The translations under genes and the position numbers were made by a program. Source: Anisus vortex (taxonomy: Eukaryota; Mollusca; Gastropoda; Planorbidae). From it: 64,000 bases of DNA. This document shows, piece by piece, positions 34,550-47,639 of this stretch. The stretch is taken from contig CASBPS010000159.1 of the NCBI GenBank assembly GCA_949126835.1, positions 1-64,000 of the forward strand. Reading direction: 5' to 3'. Each line of letters starts with the position of its first letter. Position 1 is the first letter of the stretch. The notes beneath the pieces were generated by a model that was not told the DNA's origin, made no database searches, and saw nothing but the letters and a program-made list of their open reading frames with translations.

Positions 34550-37500
34550 GCAGACGAAATCGGAGCTAGTCACCAATTTTATCTTCAATTTTAAAAAGGT
34601 TACTAAGTGCGGGGCTATAGCAGACGAAATCGGAGCTAGTCACCAATTTTATCTTCAATTTTAAAAAGGCTACTAAGTGCGAGGCTATAGCAGACGAAAT
34701 CGGATCTAGTCACCAATTTTATCTTTAATTTTAAAATGGTTACTAAGTGCGGGGCTATAGCAGACACAATCGGAGCTAGTCACCAATTTAATCTTCTATT
34801 TTATAAAGGTTACTAAACGCGGGACTAAAGCAGACGAAATCGGAGCTAGTCACCAATTTTATCTTCAATTTTAAAAAGGTTACTAAGTGCGGGGCTATAG
34901 CAGACGAAATCGGAGCTAGTCACCAATTTTATCTTCAATTTTAAAAAGGTTACTAAGTGCGGGGCTATAGCAGACTAAATCAGAGCTATTCACCAAATTT
35001 ATCTTCAATTTTTAAAAAGGTTACTAAGTGCGGGGCTATAACAGACGAAATCGAAGCTAGTCACCAATTTTATCTTCAATTTTAAAAAGGTTACTAAATG
35101 CGGGGCTATAGCAGACGAAATAAGAGCTAGTCACCCTTTTTATCTTCAATTTTTAAAAGGTTACTAAGTGCGGGGCTATAGCAGACGAAATTGGAGCTGG
35201 TCACCAATTTTATCTTCAATTTTAAAAAGGCTACTAAGTGCGGGGCTATAGCAAACGAAATCGGAGCTAGTCACCAATTTTATCTTCAATTTAATAACGT
35301 TACTAAGTGCGGGGCTATAGCAGACGAAATCGGAGCTAGTCAACAATTTTATCGTCAATTTTAAAAAGGTTACTAAGTGCGGGGCTATAGCAGACGAAAT
35401 CGGAGGAAGTCACCAATTTTATCTTCAATTTTAAAAAGGTTACTAAGTGCGGGGCTATAGCAGACAAAATCTTAGCTAGTCACCAATTTTTTCTTCAATT
35501 TTAAAAAGGCTACTAAGTGAGACGCTATAGCAGACGAAATCGGAGCTAGTCACCAATTTTATCTTCAATTTTAAAAAGGTTACTAAGTGCGGGGCTATAG
35601 CAGACGAAATCGGAGCTAGTCACCAATTTTATCTTCAATTTTAAAAAGGTTACTAAGTGCGGGGCTATAGCAGACAAAATCAGAGCTAGTCACCAATTTA
35701 ATCTTCTATTTTAAAAAGGTTACTAAGTGCGGGGCCATAGCAGACGAATTCAGAGCTAGTCACCAATTTTATCTTCAATTTTAAAAAGGTTACTAGGTGC
35801 GGGGCTATAGCAGACGAAATCGGAGCTAGTCACCCATTTTATCTTCAATTTTATAAAGGTTACAAAACGCGGGACTAAAGCAGACGAAATCGGAGCTAGT
35901 CACCAATTTTATCCTCAATTTTTAAAAAGGTTACTAAGTTCGGGGCTATAACAGACGAAATCGAAGCTAGTCACACATTTTATCTTCAATTTTAAAATAG
36001 TTACTAAGTGCGGGGCTATAGCAGACGAAATAAGAGCTAGTCACCCATTTTATCTTCAATTTTAAAAAGGTTACTAAGTGCGGGGCTATAGCAGACGAAA
36101 TCGGAGCTGGTCACCAATTTTATCTTCAATTTTAAAAAGGCTACTAAGTGAGACGCTATAGCAGACGAAATCGGAGCTAGTCACCAATTTTATCTTCAAT
36201 TTTAAAAAGTTTACTAAGTGCGGGGCTATAGCAGACGAAATCGGAGCTAGTCACCAATTTTATCTTCAATTTTAAAAAGGTTACTAAGTGCGGGGCTATA
36301 GCAGAGGAAATCGGAGCTAGTCACCAATTTTATCTTTAATTTTAAAAAGGTTACTAAGTGCGGGGCTATAGCAGACGAAATCGGAGCTAGTCACCAATTT
36401 TATCTTCAATTTTAAAAAGGTTACTAAGTGCGGGGCTATAGCAGACGAAATCGGAGCTAGTCACCAATTTTATCTTCAATTTTAAAAAGGCTACTAAGTG
36501 CGAGGCTATAGCAGACGAAATCGGAGCTAGTCACCAATTTTATCTTTAATTTTAAAATGGTTACTAAGTGCGGGGCTATAGCAGACACAATCGGAGCTAG
36601 TCACCAATTTAATCTTCTATTTTATAAAGGTTACTAAACGCGGGACTAAAGCAGACGAAATCGGAGCTAGTCACCAATTTTATCTTCAATTTTAAAAAGG
36701 TTACTAAGTGCGGGGCTATAGCAGACGAAATCGGAGCTAGTCACCAATTTTATCTTCAATTTTAAAAAGGTTACTAAGTGCGGGGCTATAGCAGACTAAA
36801 TCAGAGCTATTCACCAAATTTATCTTCAATTTTTAAAAAGGTTACTAAGTGCGGGGCTATAACAGACGAAATCGAAGCTAGTCACCAATTTTATCTTCAA
36901 TTTTAAAAAGGTTACTAAATGCGGGGCTATAGCAGACGAAATAAGAGCTAGTCACCCTTTTTATCTTCAATTTTTAAAAGGTTACTAAGTGCGGGGCTAT
37001 AGCAGACGAAATTGGAGCTGGTCACCAATTTTATCTTCAATTTTAAAAAGGCTACTAAGTGCGGGGCTATAGCAAACGAAATCGGAGCTAGTCACCAATT
37101 TTATCTTCAATTTAATAACGTTACTAAGTGCGGGGCTATAGCAGACGAAATCGGAGCTAGTCAACAATTTTATCGTCAATTTTAAAAAGGTTACTAAGTG
37201 CGGGGCTATAGCAGACGAAATCGGAGGAAGTCACCAATTTTATCTTCAATTTTAAAAAGGTTACTAAGTGCGGGGCTATAGCAGACAAAATCTTAGCTAG
37301 TCACCAATTTTTTCTTCAATTTTAAAAAGGCTACTAAGTGAGACGCTATAGCAGACGAAATCGGAGCTAGTCACCAATTTTATCTTCAATTTTAAAAAGG
37401 TTACTAAGTGCGGGGCTATAGCAGACGAAATCGGAGCTAGTCACCAATTTTATCTTCAATTTTAAAAAGGTTACTAAGTGCGGGGCTATAGCAGACAAAA

Positions 37501-38190
37501 TCAGAGCTAGTCACCAATTTAATCTTCTATTTTAAAAAGGTTACTAAGTGCGGGGCCATAGCAGACGAATTCAGAGCTAGTCACCAATTTTATCTTCAAT
37601 TTTAAAAAGGTTACTAGGTGCGGGGCTATAGCAGACGAAATCGGAGCTAGTCACCCATTTTATCTTCAATTTTATAAAGGTTACAAAACGCGGGACTAAA
37701 GCAGACGAAATCGGAGCTAGTCACCAATTTTATCCTCAATTTTTAAAAAGGTTACTAAGTTCGGGGCTATAACAGACGAAATCGAAGCTAGTCACACATT
37801 TTATCTTCAATTTTAAAATAGTTACTAAGTGCGGGGCTATAGCAGACGAAATAAGAGCTAGTCACCCATTTTATCTTCAATTTTAAAAAGGTTACTAAGT
37901 GCGGGGCTATAGCAGACGAAATCGGAGCTGGTCACCAATTTTATCTTCAATTTTAAAAAGGCTACTAAGTGAGACGCTATAGCAGACGAAATCGGAGCTA
38001 GTCACCAATTTTATCTTCAATTTTAAAAAGTTTACTAAGTGCGGGGCTATAGCAGACGAAATCGGAGCTAGTCACCAATTTTATCTTCAATTTTAAAAAG
38101 GTTACTAAGTGCGGGGCTATAGCAGAGGAAATCGGAGCTAGTCACCAATTTTATCTTTAATTTTAAAAAGGTTACTAAGTGCGGGGCTAT
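34550..38190. repeat. Tandem duplication, 1821-bp period
   Basis: GAGGCTATAG at 34681 and 36502, CACCCTTTTT near 35132 and 36953, and GCAGAGG at 36301 and 38122 all recur 1821 bp apart (26 monomers plus 1 bp). The two copies are nearly identical, so the event is recent. Confidence 0.88.
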
Positions 38191-40899
38191 AGCAGACAAA
38201 ATCGGAGCTAGTCACCAATTTTATCTTCAATTTTAAAAAGGTTACTAAGTGCGGGGCTATAGCAGACGAAATCGGATCTAGTCACCAATTTTATCTTCAA
38301 TTTTTTAAAGGTTACTAAACGCGGGACTAAAGCAGACGAAATCGGAGCTAGTCACCAATTTTATCTTCAATTTTAAAAAGGTTACTAAGTGCGGGGCTAT
38401 AGCAGACGAAATCGGAGCTAGTCACCAATTTTATCTTCAATTTTTTAAAGGTTACTAAACGCAGGACTAAAGCAGACGAAATCGGAGCTAGTCACCAATT
38501 TTATCCTCAATTTTTAAAAAGGTTACTAAGTGCGGGGCTATAACAGACGAAATCGAAGCTAGTCACAAATTTTATCTTCAATTCTAAAAAGGTTACTAAA
38601 TGCGGGGCTATAGCAGACGAAACAAGAGCTAGTCACCCATTTTATCTTCAATTTTAAAAAGGTTACTAAGTGCGGGGCTATAGCAGACGAAATCGGAGCT
38701 GGTCACCAATTTTATCTTCAATTTTAAAAAGGCTACTAAGTGCGGGGCTATAGCAGACGAAATCGGAGCTAGTCACCAATTTTATCTTCAATTTAATAAC
38801 GTTACTAAGAGCGGGGCTATAGCAGACGAAATCGGAGCTAGTCAACAATTTTATCTTCAATTTTTAAAATGTTACTCAGTGCGGGGCTATAGCAGACGAA
38901 ATCGGAGCTAGTCACCAATTTTATCTTCAATTTTAAAAAGGTTACTAATTTCGGGGCTATAGCAGACGAAATCGGAGCTAGTCACCAATTTTATCTTCAA
39001 TTTTAAAAAGGTTACTAAGTGCGGGGCTATAGCAGACGAAATCGGAGCTAGTCACCAATTTTATCTACAATTTTAAAAAGGCTACTAAGTGCGGGGCTAT
39101 AGCAGACGAAATCGGAGCTAGTCACCAATTTTATCTTCAATTTAAAAACGCTACTAAGTGCGGGGCTATAGCAGACGAAATCGGAGCTAGTCACCAATTT
39201 TATCTTCAATTTTAAAAAGGTTACTAAGTGCGGGGCTATAGCAGACGAAATCGGAGCTAGTCACCAATTTTATCTTCAATTTTAAAAAGGCTACTAAGTG
39301 CGGGGCTATAGCAGACGAAATCGGAGCTAGTCACCAATTTTATCTTTAATTTTAAAATGGTTACTAAGTGCGGGACTAAAGCGGACAAAATCGGAGCTAG
39401 TCAACAATTTAATCTTCTATTTTAAAAAGGTTACTAAGTGCGGGGCCATAGCAGACGAATTCAGAGCTAGTCAACAATTTTATCTTCAATTTTAAAAAGG
39501 TTACTAGGTGCGGGGCTATAGCAGACGAAATCGGAGCTAGTCACCAATTTTATCTTCAATTTTATAAAGGTTACTAAACGCGGGACTAAAGCAGACGAAA
39601 TCGGAGCTAGTCACCAATATTATCTTCAATTTTAAAAAGGTTACTGAGTGCGGAGCTATAGCAGACGAAATCGGAGCTAGTCACCAATTTTATCTTCAAT
39701 TTTAAAAAGGTTACTAAGTGCGGGGCTATAGCAGACTAAATCAGAGCTAGTCACCAAATTTATCTTCAATTTTTAAAAAGGTTACTAAGTGCGGGGCTAT
39801 AGCAGACGAATTCAGAGCTAGTCACCAATTTTATCTTCAATTTTAAAAAGGTTACTAAATGCGGGGCTATAGCAGACGAAATCGGAGCTAGTCACCAATT
39901 TTATCTTCAATTTTATAAAGGTTACTAAACGCGGGACTAAAGCAGACGAAATCGGAGCTAGTCACCAATTTTATCTTCAATTTTAAAAAGGTTACTAAGT
40001 GCGGGGCTATAACAGACGAAATCGAAGCTAGTCACAAATTTTATCTTCAATTTTAAAAAGGTTACTAAGTGCGGGGCTATAGCAGACGAAATAAGAGCTA
40101 GTCACCCATTTTATCTTCAATTTAAAAAAGGTTACTAAGTGCGGGGCTATAGCAGACGAAATCGGAGCTGGTCACCAATTTTATCTTCAATTTTAAAAAG
40201 GCTACTAAGTGCGGGGCTATAGCAGACGAAATCGGAGCTAGTCACCAATTTTATCTTCAATTTAATAACGTTACTAAGTGCGGGGCTATAGCAGACGAAA
40301 TCGGAGCTAGTCACCAATTTTATCTTCAATTTTAAAAAGGTTACTAAGTGCGGGGCTATAGCAGACGAAATCGGAGCTAGTCACCAATTTTATCTTCAAT
40401 TTTTTAAAGGTTACTAAACGCGGGACTAAAGCAGACGAAATCGGAGCTAGTTGCCAATTTTATCCTCAATTTTTAAAAAGGTTACTAAGTGCGGGGCTAT
40501 AACAGACGAAATCGAAGCTAGTCACAAATTTTATCTTCAATTTTAAAAAGGTTACTAAGTGCGGGGCTATAGCAGACGAAATAAGAGCTAGTCACCCATT
40601 TTATCTTCAATTTTAAAAAAGTTACTAAGTGCGGGGGTATAGCAGACGAAATCGGAGCTGGTCACCAATTTTATCTTCAATTTTAAAAAGGCTACTAAGT
40701 GCGGGGCTATAGCAGACGAAATCGGAGCTAGTCACCAATTTTATCTTCAATTTAATAACGTTACTAAGTGCGGGGCTATAGCAGACGAAATCGGAGCTAG
40801 TCAACAATTTTATCTTCAATTTTTAAAATGTTACTCAGTGCGGGGCTATAGCAGACGAAATCGGAGCTAGTCACCAATTTTATCTTCAATTTTAAAAAG

Positions 40900-43800
40900 G
40901 TTACTAAGTGCGGGGCTATAGCAGACAAAATCGGAGCTAGTCACCAATTTTATCTTCAATTTTAAAAAGGCTACTAAGTGCGGGGCTATAGCAGACGAAA
41001 TCGGAGCTAGTCACCAATTTTATCTTCAATTTTATAAAGGTTACTAAACGCGGGACTAAAGCAGACGAAATCGGAGCTAGTCACCAATTTTATCTTTAAT
41101 TTTAAAATGGTTACTAAGTGCGGGGCTATAGCAGACAAAATCGGAGCTAGTCACCAATTTAATCTTCTATTTTAAAAAGGTTACTAAGTGCGGGGCCATA
41201 GCAGACGAATTCAGAGCTAGTCAACAATTTTATCTTCAATTTTAAAAAGGTTACTAAGTGCGGGGCTATAGCAGACGAAATCGGAGCTAGTCACCAATTT
41301 TATCCTCAATTTTAAAAAGGTTACTAAGTGCGGGGCTATAGCAGACGAAATCGGAGCTAGTCACCAATTTTATCTTCAATTTTAAAAGGTTACTAAGTGC
41401 GGGGCTATAGCAGATGAAATCGGAGCTAGTCACCAATTGTATTCTCAATTTTAAAAAGGTTACTAAGTGCGGGGCTATAGCAGACTAAATCAGAGCTAGT
41501 CACCAATTGTATTTTCAATTTTATAAAGGTTACTAAACGCGGGACTAAAGCAGACGAAATCGGAGCTAGTCACCAATTTTATCTTCAATTTTAAAAAGGT
41601 TACTATGTGCGGGGCTATAGCAGACGAAATCGGAGCTAGTCACCAATTTTATCTTCAATTTTATAAAGGTTACTAAACGCGGGACTAAAGCAGACGAAAT
41701 CGGAGCTAGTCACCAATTTTATCCTCAATTTTTAAAAAGGTTACTAAGTGCGGAGCTATAACAGACGAAATCGAAGCTAGTCACACATTTTATCTTCAAT
41801 TTTAAAAAGATTACTAAATGCGGGGCTATAGCAGACGAAATAAGAGCTAGTCACCCATTTTATCTTCAATTTTAAAAAGGTTACTAAGTGCGGGGCTATA
41901 GCAGACGAAATCGGAACTGGTCACCAATTTTATCTTCAATTTTTAAAATGTTACTCAGTGCGGGGCTATAGCAGACGAAATCGGAGCTAGTCACCAATTT
42001 TATCTTCAATTTTAAAAAGGTTACTAAGTGCGGGGCTATAGCAGACGAGATCGGAGCTAGTCACCAATTTTATCTTCAATTTTAAAAAGGTTACTAAGTG
42101 CGGGGCTATAGCAGAGGAAATCGGAGCTAGTCACCAATTTTATCTTTAATTTTAAAATGGTTACTAAGTGCGAAGCTATAGCAGACAAAATCGGAGCTAG
42201 TCACCAATTTTATCTTCAATTTTAAAAAGGTTACTAAGTGCGGGGCTATAGCAGACGAAATCGGAGCTAGTCACCAATTTTATGTTCAATTTTTTAAAGG
42301 TTACTAAACGCGGGACTAAAGCAGACGAAATCGGAGCTAGTCACCAATTTTATCTTCAATTTTAAAAAGGTTACTAAGTGCGGGGCTATAGCAGACGAAA
42401 TCGGAGCTAGTCACTAATTTTATCTTCAATTTTTTAAAGGTTACTAAACGCGGGACTAAAGCAGACGAAATCGGAGCTAGTCACTAATTTTATCCTCAAT
42501 TTTTAAAAAGGTTACTAAGTGCGGGGCTATAACAGACAAAATCGAAGCTAGTCACAAATTTTATCTTCAATTTTAAAAAGGTTACTAAATGCGGGGCTAT
42601 AGCAGACGAAATAAGAGCTAGTCACCCATTTTATCTTCAATTTTAAAAAGTTTACTAAGTGCGGGGCTATAGCAGACGAAATCGGAGCTGGTCACCAATT
42701 TTATCTTCAATTTTAAAAAGGCTACTAAGTGCGGGGCTATAGCAGACGAAATCGGAGCTAGTCACCAATTTTATCTTCAATTTAATAACGTTACTAAGTG
42801 CGGGGCTATAGCAGACGAAATCGGAGCTAGTCAACAATTTTATCTTCAATTTTTAAAATGTTACTCAGTGCGGGGCTATAGCAGACGAAATCGGAGCTAG
42901 TCACCAATTTTATCTTCAATTTTAAAAAGGTTACTAAGTGCGGGGCTATAGCAGACGAAATCGGAGCTAGTCACCAATTTTATCTTCAATTTTAAAAAGG
43001 CTACTAAGTGCGGGGCTATAGCAGACGAAATCGGAGCTGGTCACCAATTTTATCTTCAATTTTAAAAAGGCTACTAAGTGCGGGGCTATAGCAGACGAAA
43101 TCGGAGCTAGTCACCAATTTTATCTTCAATTTAATAACGTTACTAAGTGCGGGGCTATAGCAGACGAAATCGGAGCTAGTCAACAATTTTATCTTCAATT
43201 TTTAAAATGTTACTCAGTGCGGGGCTATAGCAGACGAAATCGGAGCTAGTCACCAATTTTATCTTCAATTTTAAAAAGGTTACTAAGTGCGGGGCTATAG
43301 CAGACGAAATCGGAGCTAGTCACCAATTTTATCTTCAATTTTAAAAAGGCTACTAAGTGCGGGGCTATAGCAGACGAAATCGGAGCTAGTCACCAATTTT
43401 ATCTTCAATTTAATAACGTTACTAAGTGCGGGGCTATAGCAGACGAAATCGGAGCTAGTCAACAATTTTATCTTCAATTTTTAAAATGTTACTCAGTGCG
43501 GGGCTATAGCAGACGAAATCGGAGCTAGTCACCAATTTTATCTTCAATTTTAAAAAGGTTACTAAGTGCGGGGCTATAGCAGACAAAATCGGAGCTAGTC
43601 ACCAATTTTATCTTCAATTTTAAAAAGGCTACTAAGTGCGGGGCTATAGCAGACGAAATCGGAGCTAGTCACCAATTTTATCTTCAATTTTATAAAGGTT
43701 ACTAAACGCGGGACTAAAGCAGACGAAATCGGAGCTAGTCACCAATTTTATCTTTAATTTTAAAATGGTTACTAAGTGCGGGGCTATAGCAGACAAAATC

Positions 43801-45600
43801 GGAGCTAGTCACCAATTTAATCTTCTATTTTAAAAAGGTTACTAAGTGCGGGGCCATAGCAGACGAATTCAGAGCTAGTCAACAATTTTATCCTCAATTT
43901 TAAAAAGGTTACTAAGTGCGGGGCTATAGCAGACGAAATCGGAGCTAGTCACCAATTTTATCTTCAATTTTAAAAGGTTACTAAGTGCGGGGCTATAGCA
44001 GATGAAATCGGAGCTAGTCACCAATTGTATTCTCAATTTTAAAAAGGTTACTAAGTGCGGGGCTATAGCAGACTAAATCAGAGCTAGTCACCAATTGTAT
44101 TTTCAATTTTATAAAGGTTACTAAACGCGGGACTAAAGCAGACGAAATCGGAGCTAGTCACCAATTTTATCTTCAATTTTAAAAAGGTTACTATGTGCGG
44201 GGCTATAGCAGACGAAATCGGAGCTAGTCACCAATTTTATCTTCAATTTTATAAAGGTTACTAAACGCGGGACTAAAGCAGACGAAATCGGAGCTAGTCA
44301 CCAATTTTATCCTCAATTTTTAAAAAGGTTACTAAGTGCGGAGCTATAACAGACGAAATCGAAGCTAGTCACACATTTTATCTTCAATTTTAAAAAGGTT
44401 ACTAAATGCGGGGCTATAGCAGACGAAATAAGAGCTAGTCACCCATTTTATCTTCAATTTTAAAAAGGTTACTAAGTGCGGGGCTATAGCAGACGAAATC
44501 GGAACTGGTCACCAATTTTATCTTCAATTTTTAAAATGTTACTCAGTGCGGGGCTATAGCAGACGAAATCGGAGCTAGTCACCAATTTTATCTTCAATTT
44601 TAAAAAGGTTACTAAGTGCGGGGCTATAGCAGACGAGATCGGAGCTAGTCACCAATTTTATCTTCAATTTTAAAAAGGTTACTAAGTGCGGGGCTATAGC
44701 AGAGGAAATCGGAGCTAGTCACCAATTTTATCTTTAATTTTAAAATGGTTACTAAGTGCGAAGCTATAGCAGACAAAATCGGAGCTAGTCACCAATTTTA
44801 TCTTCAATTTTAAAAAGGTTACTAAGTGCGGGGCTATAGCAGACGAAATCGGAGCTAGTCACCAATTTTATGTTCAATTTTTTAAAGGTTACTAAACGCG
44901 GGACTAAAGCAGACGAAATCGGAGCTAGTCACCAATTTTATCTTCAATTTTAAAAAGGTTACTAAGTGCGGGGCTATAGCAGACGAAATCGGAGCTAGTC
45001 ACTAATTTTATCTTCAATTTTTTAAAGGTTACTAAACGCGGGACTAAAGCAGACGAAATCGGAGCTAGTCACTAATTTTATCCTCAATTTTTAAAAAGGT
45101 TACTAAGTGCGGGGCTATAACAGACAAAATCGAAGCTAGTCACAAATTTTATCTTCAATTTTAAAAAGGTTACTAAATGCGGGGCTATAGCAGACGAAAT
45201 AAGAGCTAGTCACCCATTTTATCTTCAATTTTAAAAAGTTTACTAAGTGCGGGGCTATAGCAGACGAAATCGGAGCTGGTCACCAATTTTATCTTCAATT
45301 TTAAAAAGGCTACTAAGTGCGGGGCTATAGCAGACGAAATCGGAGCTAGTCACCAATTTTATCTTCAATTTAATAACGTTACTAAGTGCGGGGCTATAGC
45401 AGACGAAATCCGAGCTAGTCAACAATTTTATCTTCAATTTTTAAAATGTTACTCAGTGCGGGGCTATAGCAGACGAAATCGGAGCTAGTCACCAATTTTA
45501 TCTTCAATTTTAAAAAGGTTACTAAGTGCGGGGCTATAGCAGACGAAATCGGAGCTAGTCACCAATTTTATCTTCAATTTTAAAAAGGCTACTAAGTGCG
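40900..45600. repeat. Higher-order repeat, 2588-bp period
   Basis: AGACGAGA at 42043 and 44631, a GCGAAGCTATAG unit, a TATGTTCAATTTTTT unit and the CTGGTC unit at 42667 and 45255 all recur 2588 bp apart. Confidence 0.85.
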
Positions 45601-47639
45601 GGGCTATAGCAGACGAAATCGGAGCTAGTCAACAATTTTATCTTCAATTTTTAAAATGTTACTCAGTGCGGGGCTATAGCAGACGAAATCGGGGCTAGTC
45701 ACCAATTTTATCTTCAATTTTAAAAAGGTTACTAAGTGCGGGGCTATAGCAGACGAAATCGGAGCTAGTCAACAATTTTATCTTCAATTTTTAAAATGTT
45801 ACTCAGTGCGGGGCTATAGCAGACGAAATCGGGGCTAGTCACCAATTTTATCTTCAATTTTAAAAAGGTTACTAAGTGCGGGGCTATAGCAGACGAAATC
45901 GGAGCTAGTCACCAATTTTATCTTCAATTTTAAAAAGGCTACTAAGTGCGGGGCTATAGCAGACGAAATCGGAGCTAGTCACCAATTTTATCTTCAATTT
46001 TAAAAAGGTTACTAAGTGCGGGGCTATAGCAGACGAAATCGGAGCTAGTCACCAATTTTATCTTCAATTTTAAAAAGGCTACTAAGTGCGAGGCTATAGC
46101 AGACGAAATCGGAGCTAGTCACCAATTTTATCTTTAATTTTAAAATGGTTACTAAGTGCGGGGCTATAGCAGACACAATCGGAGCTAGTCACCAATTTAA
46201 TCTTCTATTTTATAAAGGTTACTAAACGCGGGACTAAAGCAGACGAAATCGGAGCTAGTCACCAATTTTATCTTCAATTTTAAAAAGGTTACTAAGTGCG
46301 GGGCTATAGCAGACGAAATCGGAGCTAGTCACCAATTTTATCTTCAATTTTAAAAAGATTACTAAGTGCGGGGCTATAGCAGACTAAATCAGAGCTATTC
46401 ACCAAATTTATCTTCAATTTTTAAAAAGGTTACTAAGTGCGGGGCTATAACAGACGAAATCGAAGCTTGTCACCAATTTTATCTTCAATTTTAAAAAGGT
46501 TACTAAGTGCGGGGCTATAGCAGACGAAATCGGAGCTAGTCACTAATTTTATCTTCAATTTTTTAAAGGTTACTAAACGCGGGACTAAAGCAGACGAAAT
46601 CGGAGCTAGTCACTAATTTTATCCTCAATTTTTAAAAAGGTTACTAAGTGCGGGGCTATAACAGACAAAATCGAAGCTAGTCACAAATTTTATCTTCAAT
46701 TTTAAAAAGGTTACTAAATGCGGGGCTATAGCAGACGAAATAAGAGCTAGTCACCCATTTTATCTTCAATTTTAAAAAGTTTACTAAGTGCGGGGCTATA
46801 GCAGACGAAATCGGAGCTGGTCACCAATTTTATCTTCAATTTTAAAAAGGCTACTAAGTGCGGGGCTATAGCAGACGAAATCGGAGCTAGTCACCAATTT
46901 TATCTTCAATTTAATAACGTTACTAAGTGCGGGGCTATAGCAGACGAAATCGGAGCTAGTCAACAATTGTATCTTCAATTTTTAAAATGTTACTCAGTGC
47001 GGGGCTATAGCAGACGAAATCGGAGCTAGTCACCAATTTTATCTTCAATTTTAAAAAGGTTACTAAGTGCGGGGCTATAGCAGACGAAATCGGAGCTAGT
47101 CACCAATTTTATCTTCAATTTTAAAAAGGCTACTAAGTGCGGGGCTATAGCAGACGAAATCGGAGCTAGTCAACAATTTTATCTTCAATTTTTAAAATGT
47201 TACTCAGTGCGGGGCTATAGCAGACGAAATCGGGGCTAGTCACCAATTTTATCTTCAATTTTAAAAAGGTTACTAAGTGCGGGGCTATAGCAGACGAAAT
47301 CGGAGCTAGTCAACAATTTTATCTTCAATTTTTAAAATGTTACTCAGTGCGGGGCTATAGCAGACGAAATCGGGGCTAGTCACCAATTTTATCTTCAATT
47401 TTAAAAAGGTTACTAAGTGCGGGGCTATAGCAGACGAAATCGGAGCTAGTCACCAATTTTATCTTCAATTTTAAAAAGGCTACTAAGTGCGGGGCTATAG
47501 CAGACGAAATCGGAGCTAGTCACCAATTTTATCTTCAATTTTAAAAAGGTTACTAAGTGCGGGGCTATAGCAGACGAAATCGGAGCTAGTCACCAATTTT
47601 ATCTTCAATTTTAAAAAGGCTACTAAGTGCGAGGCTATA

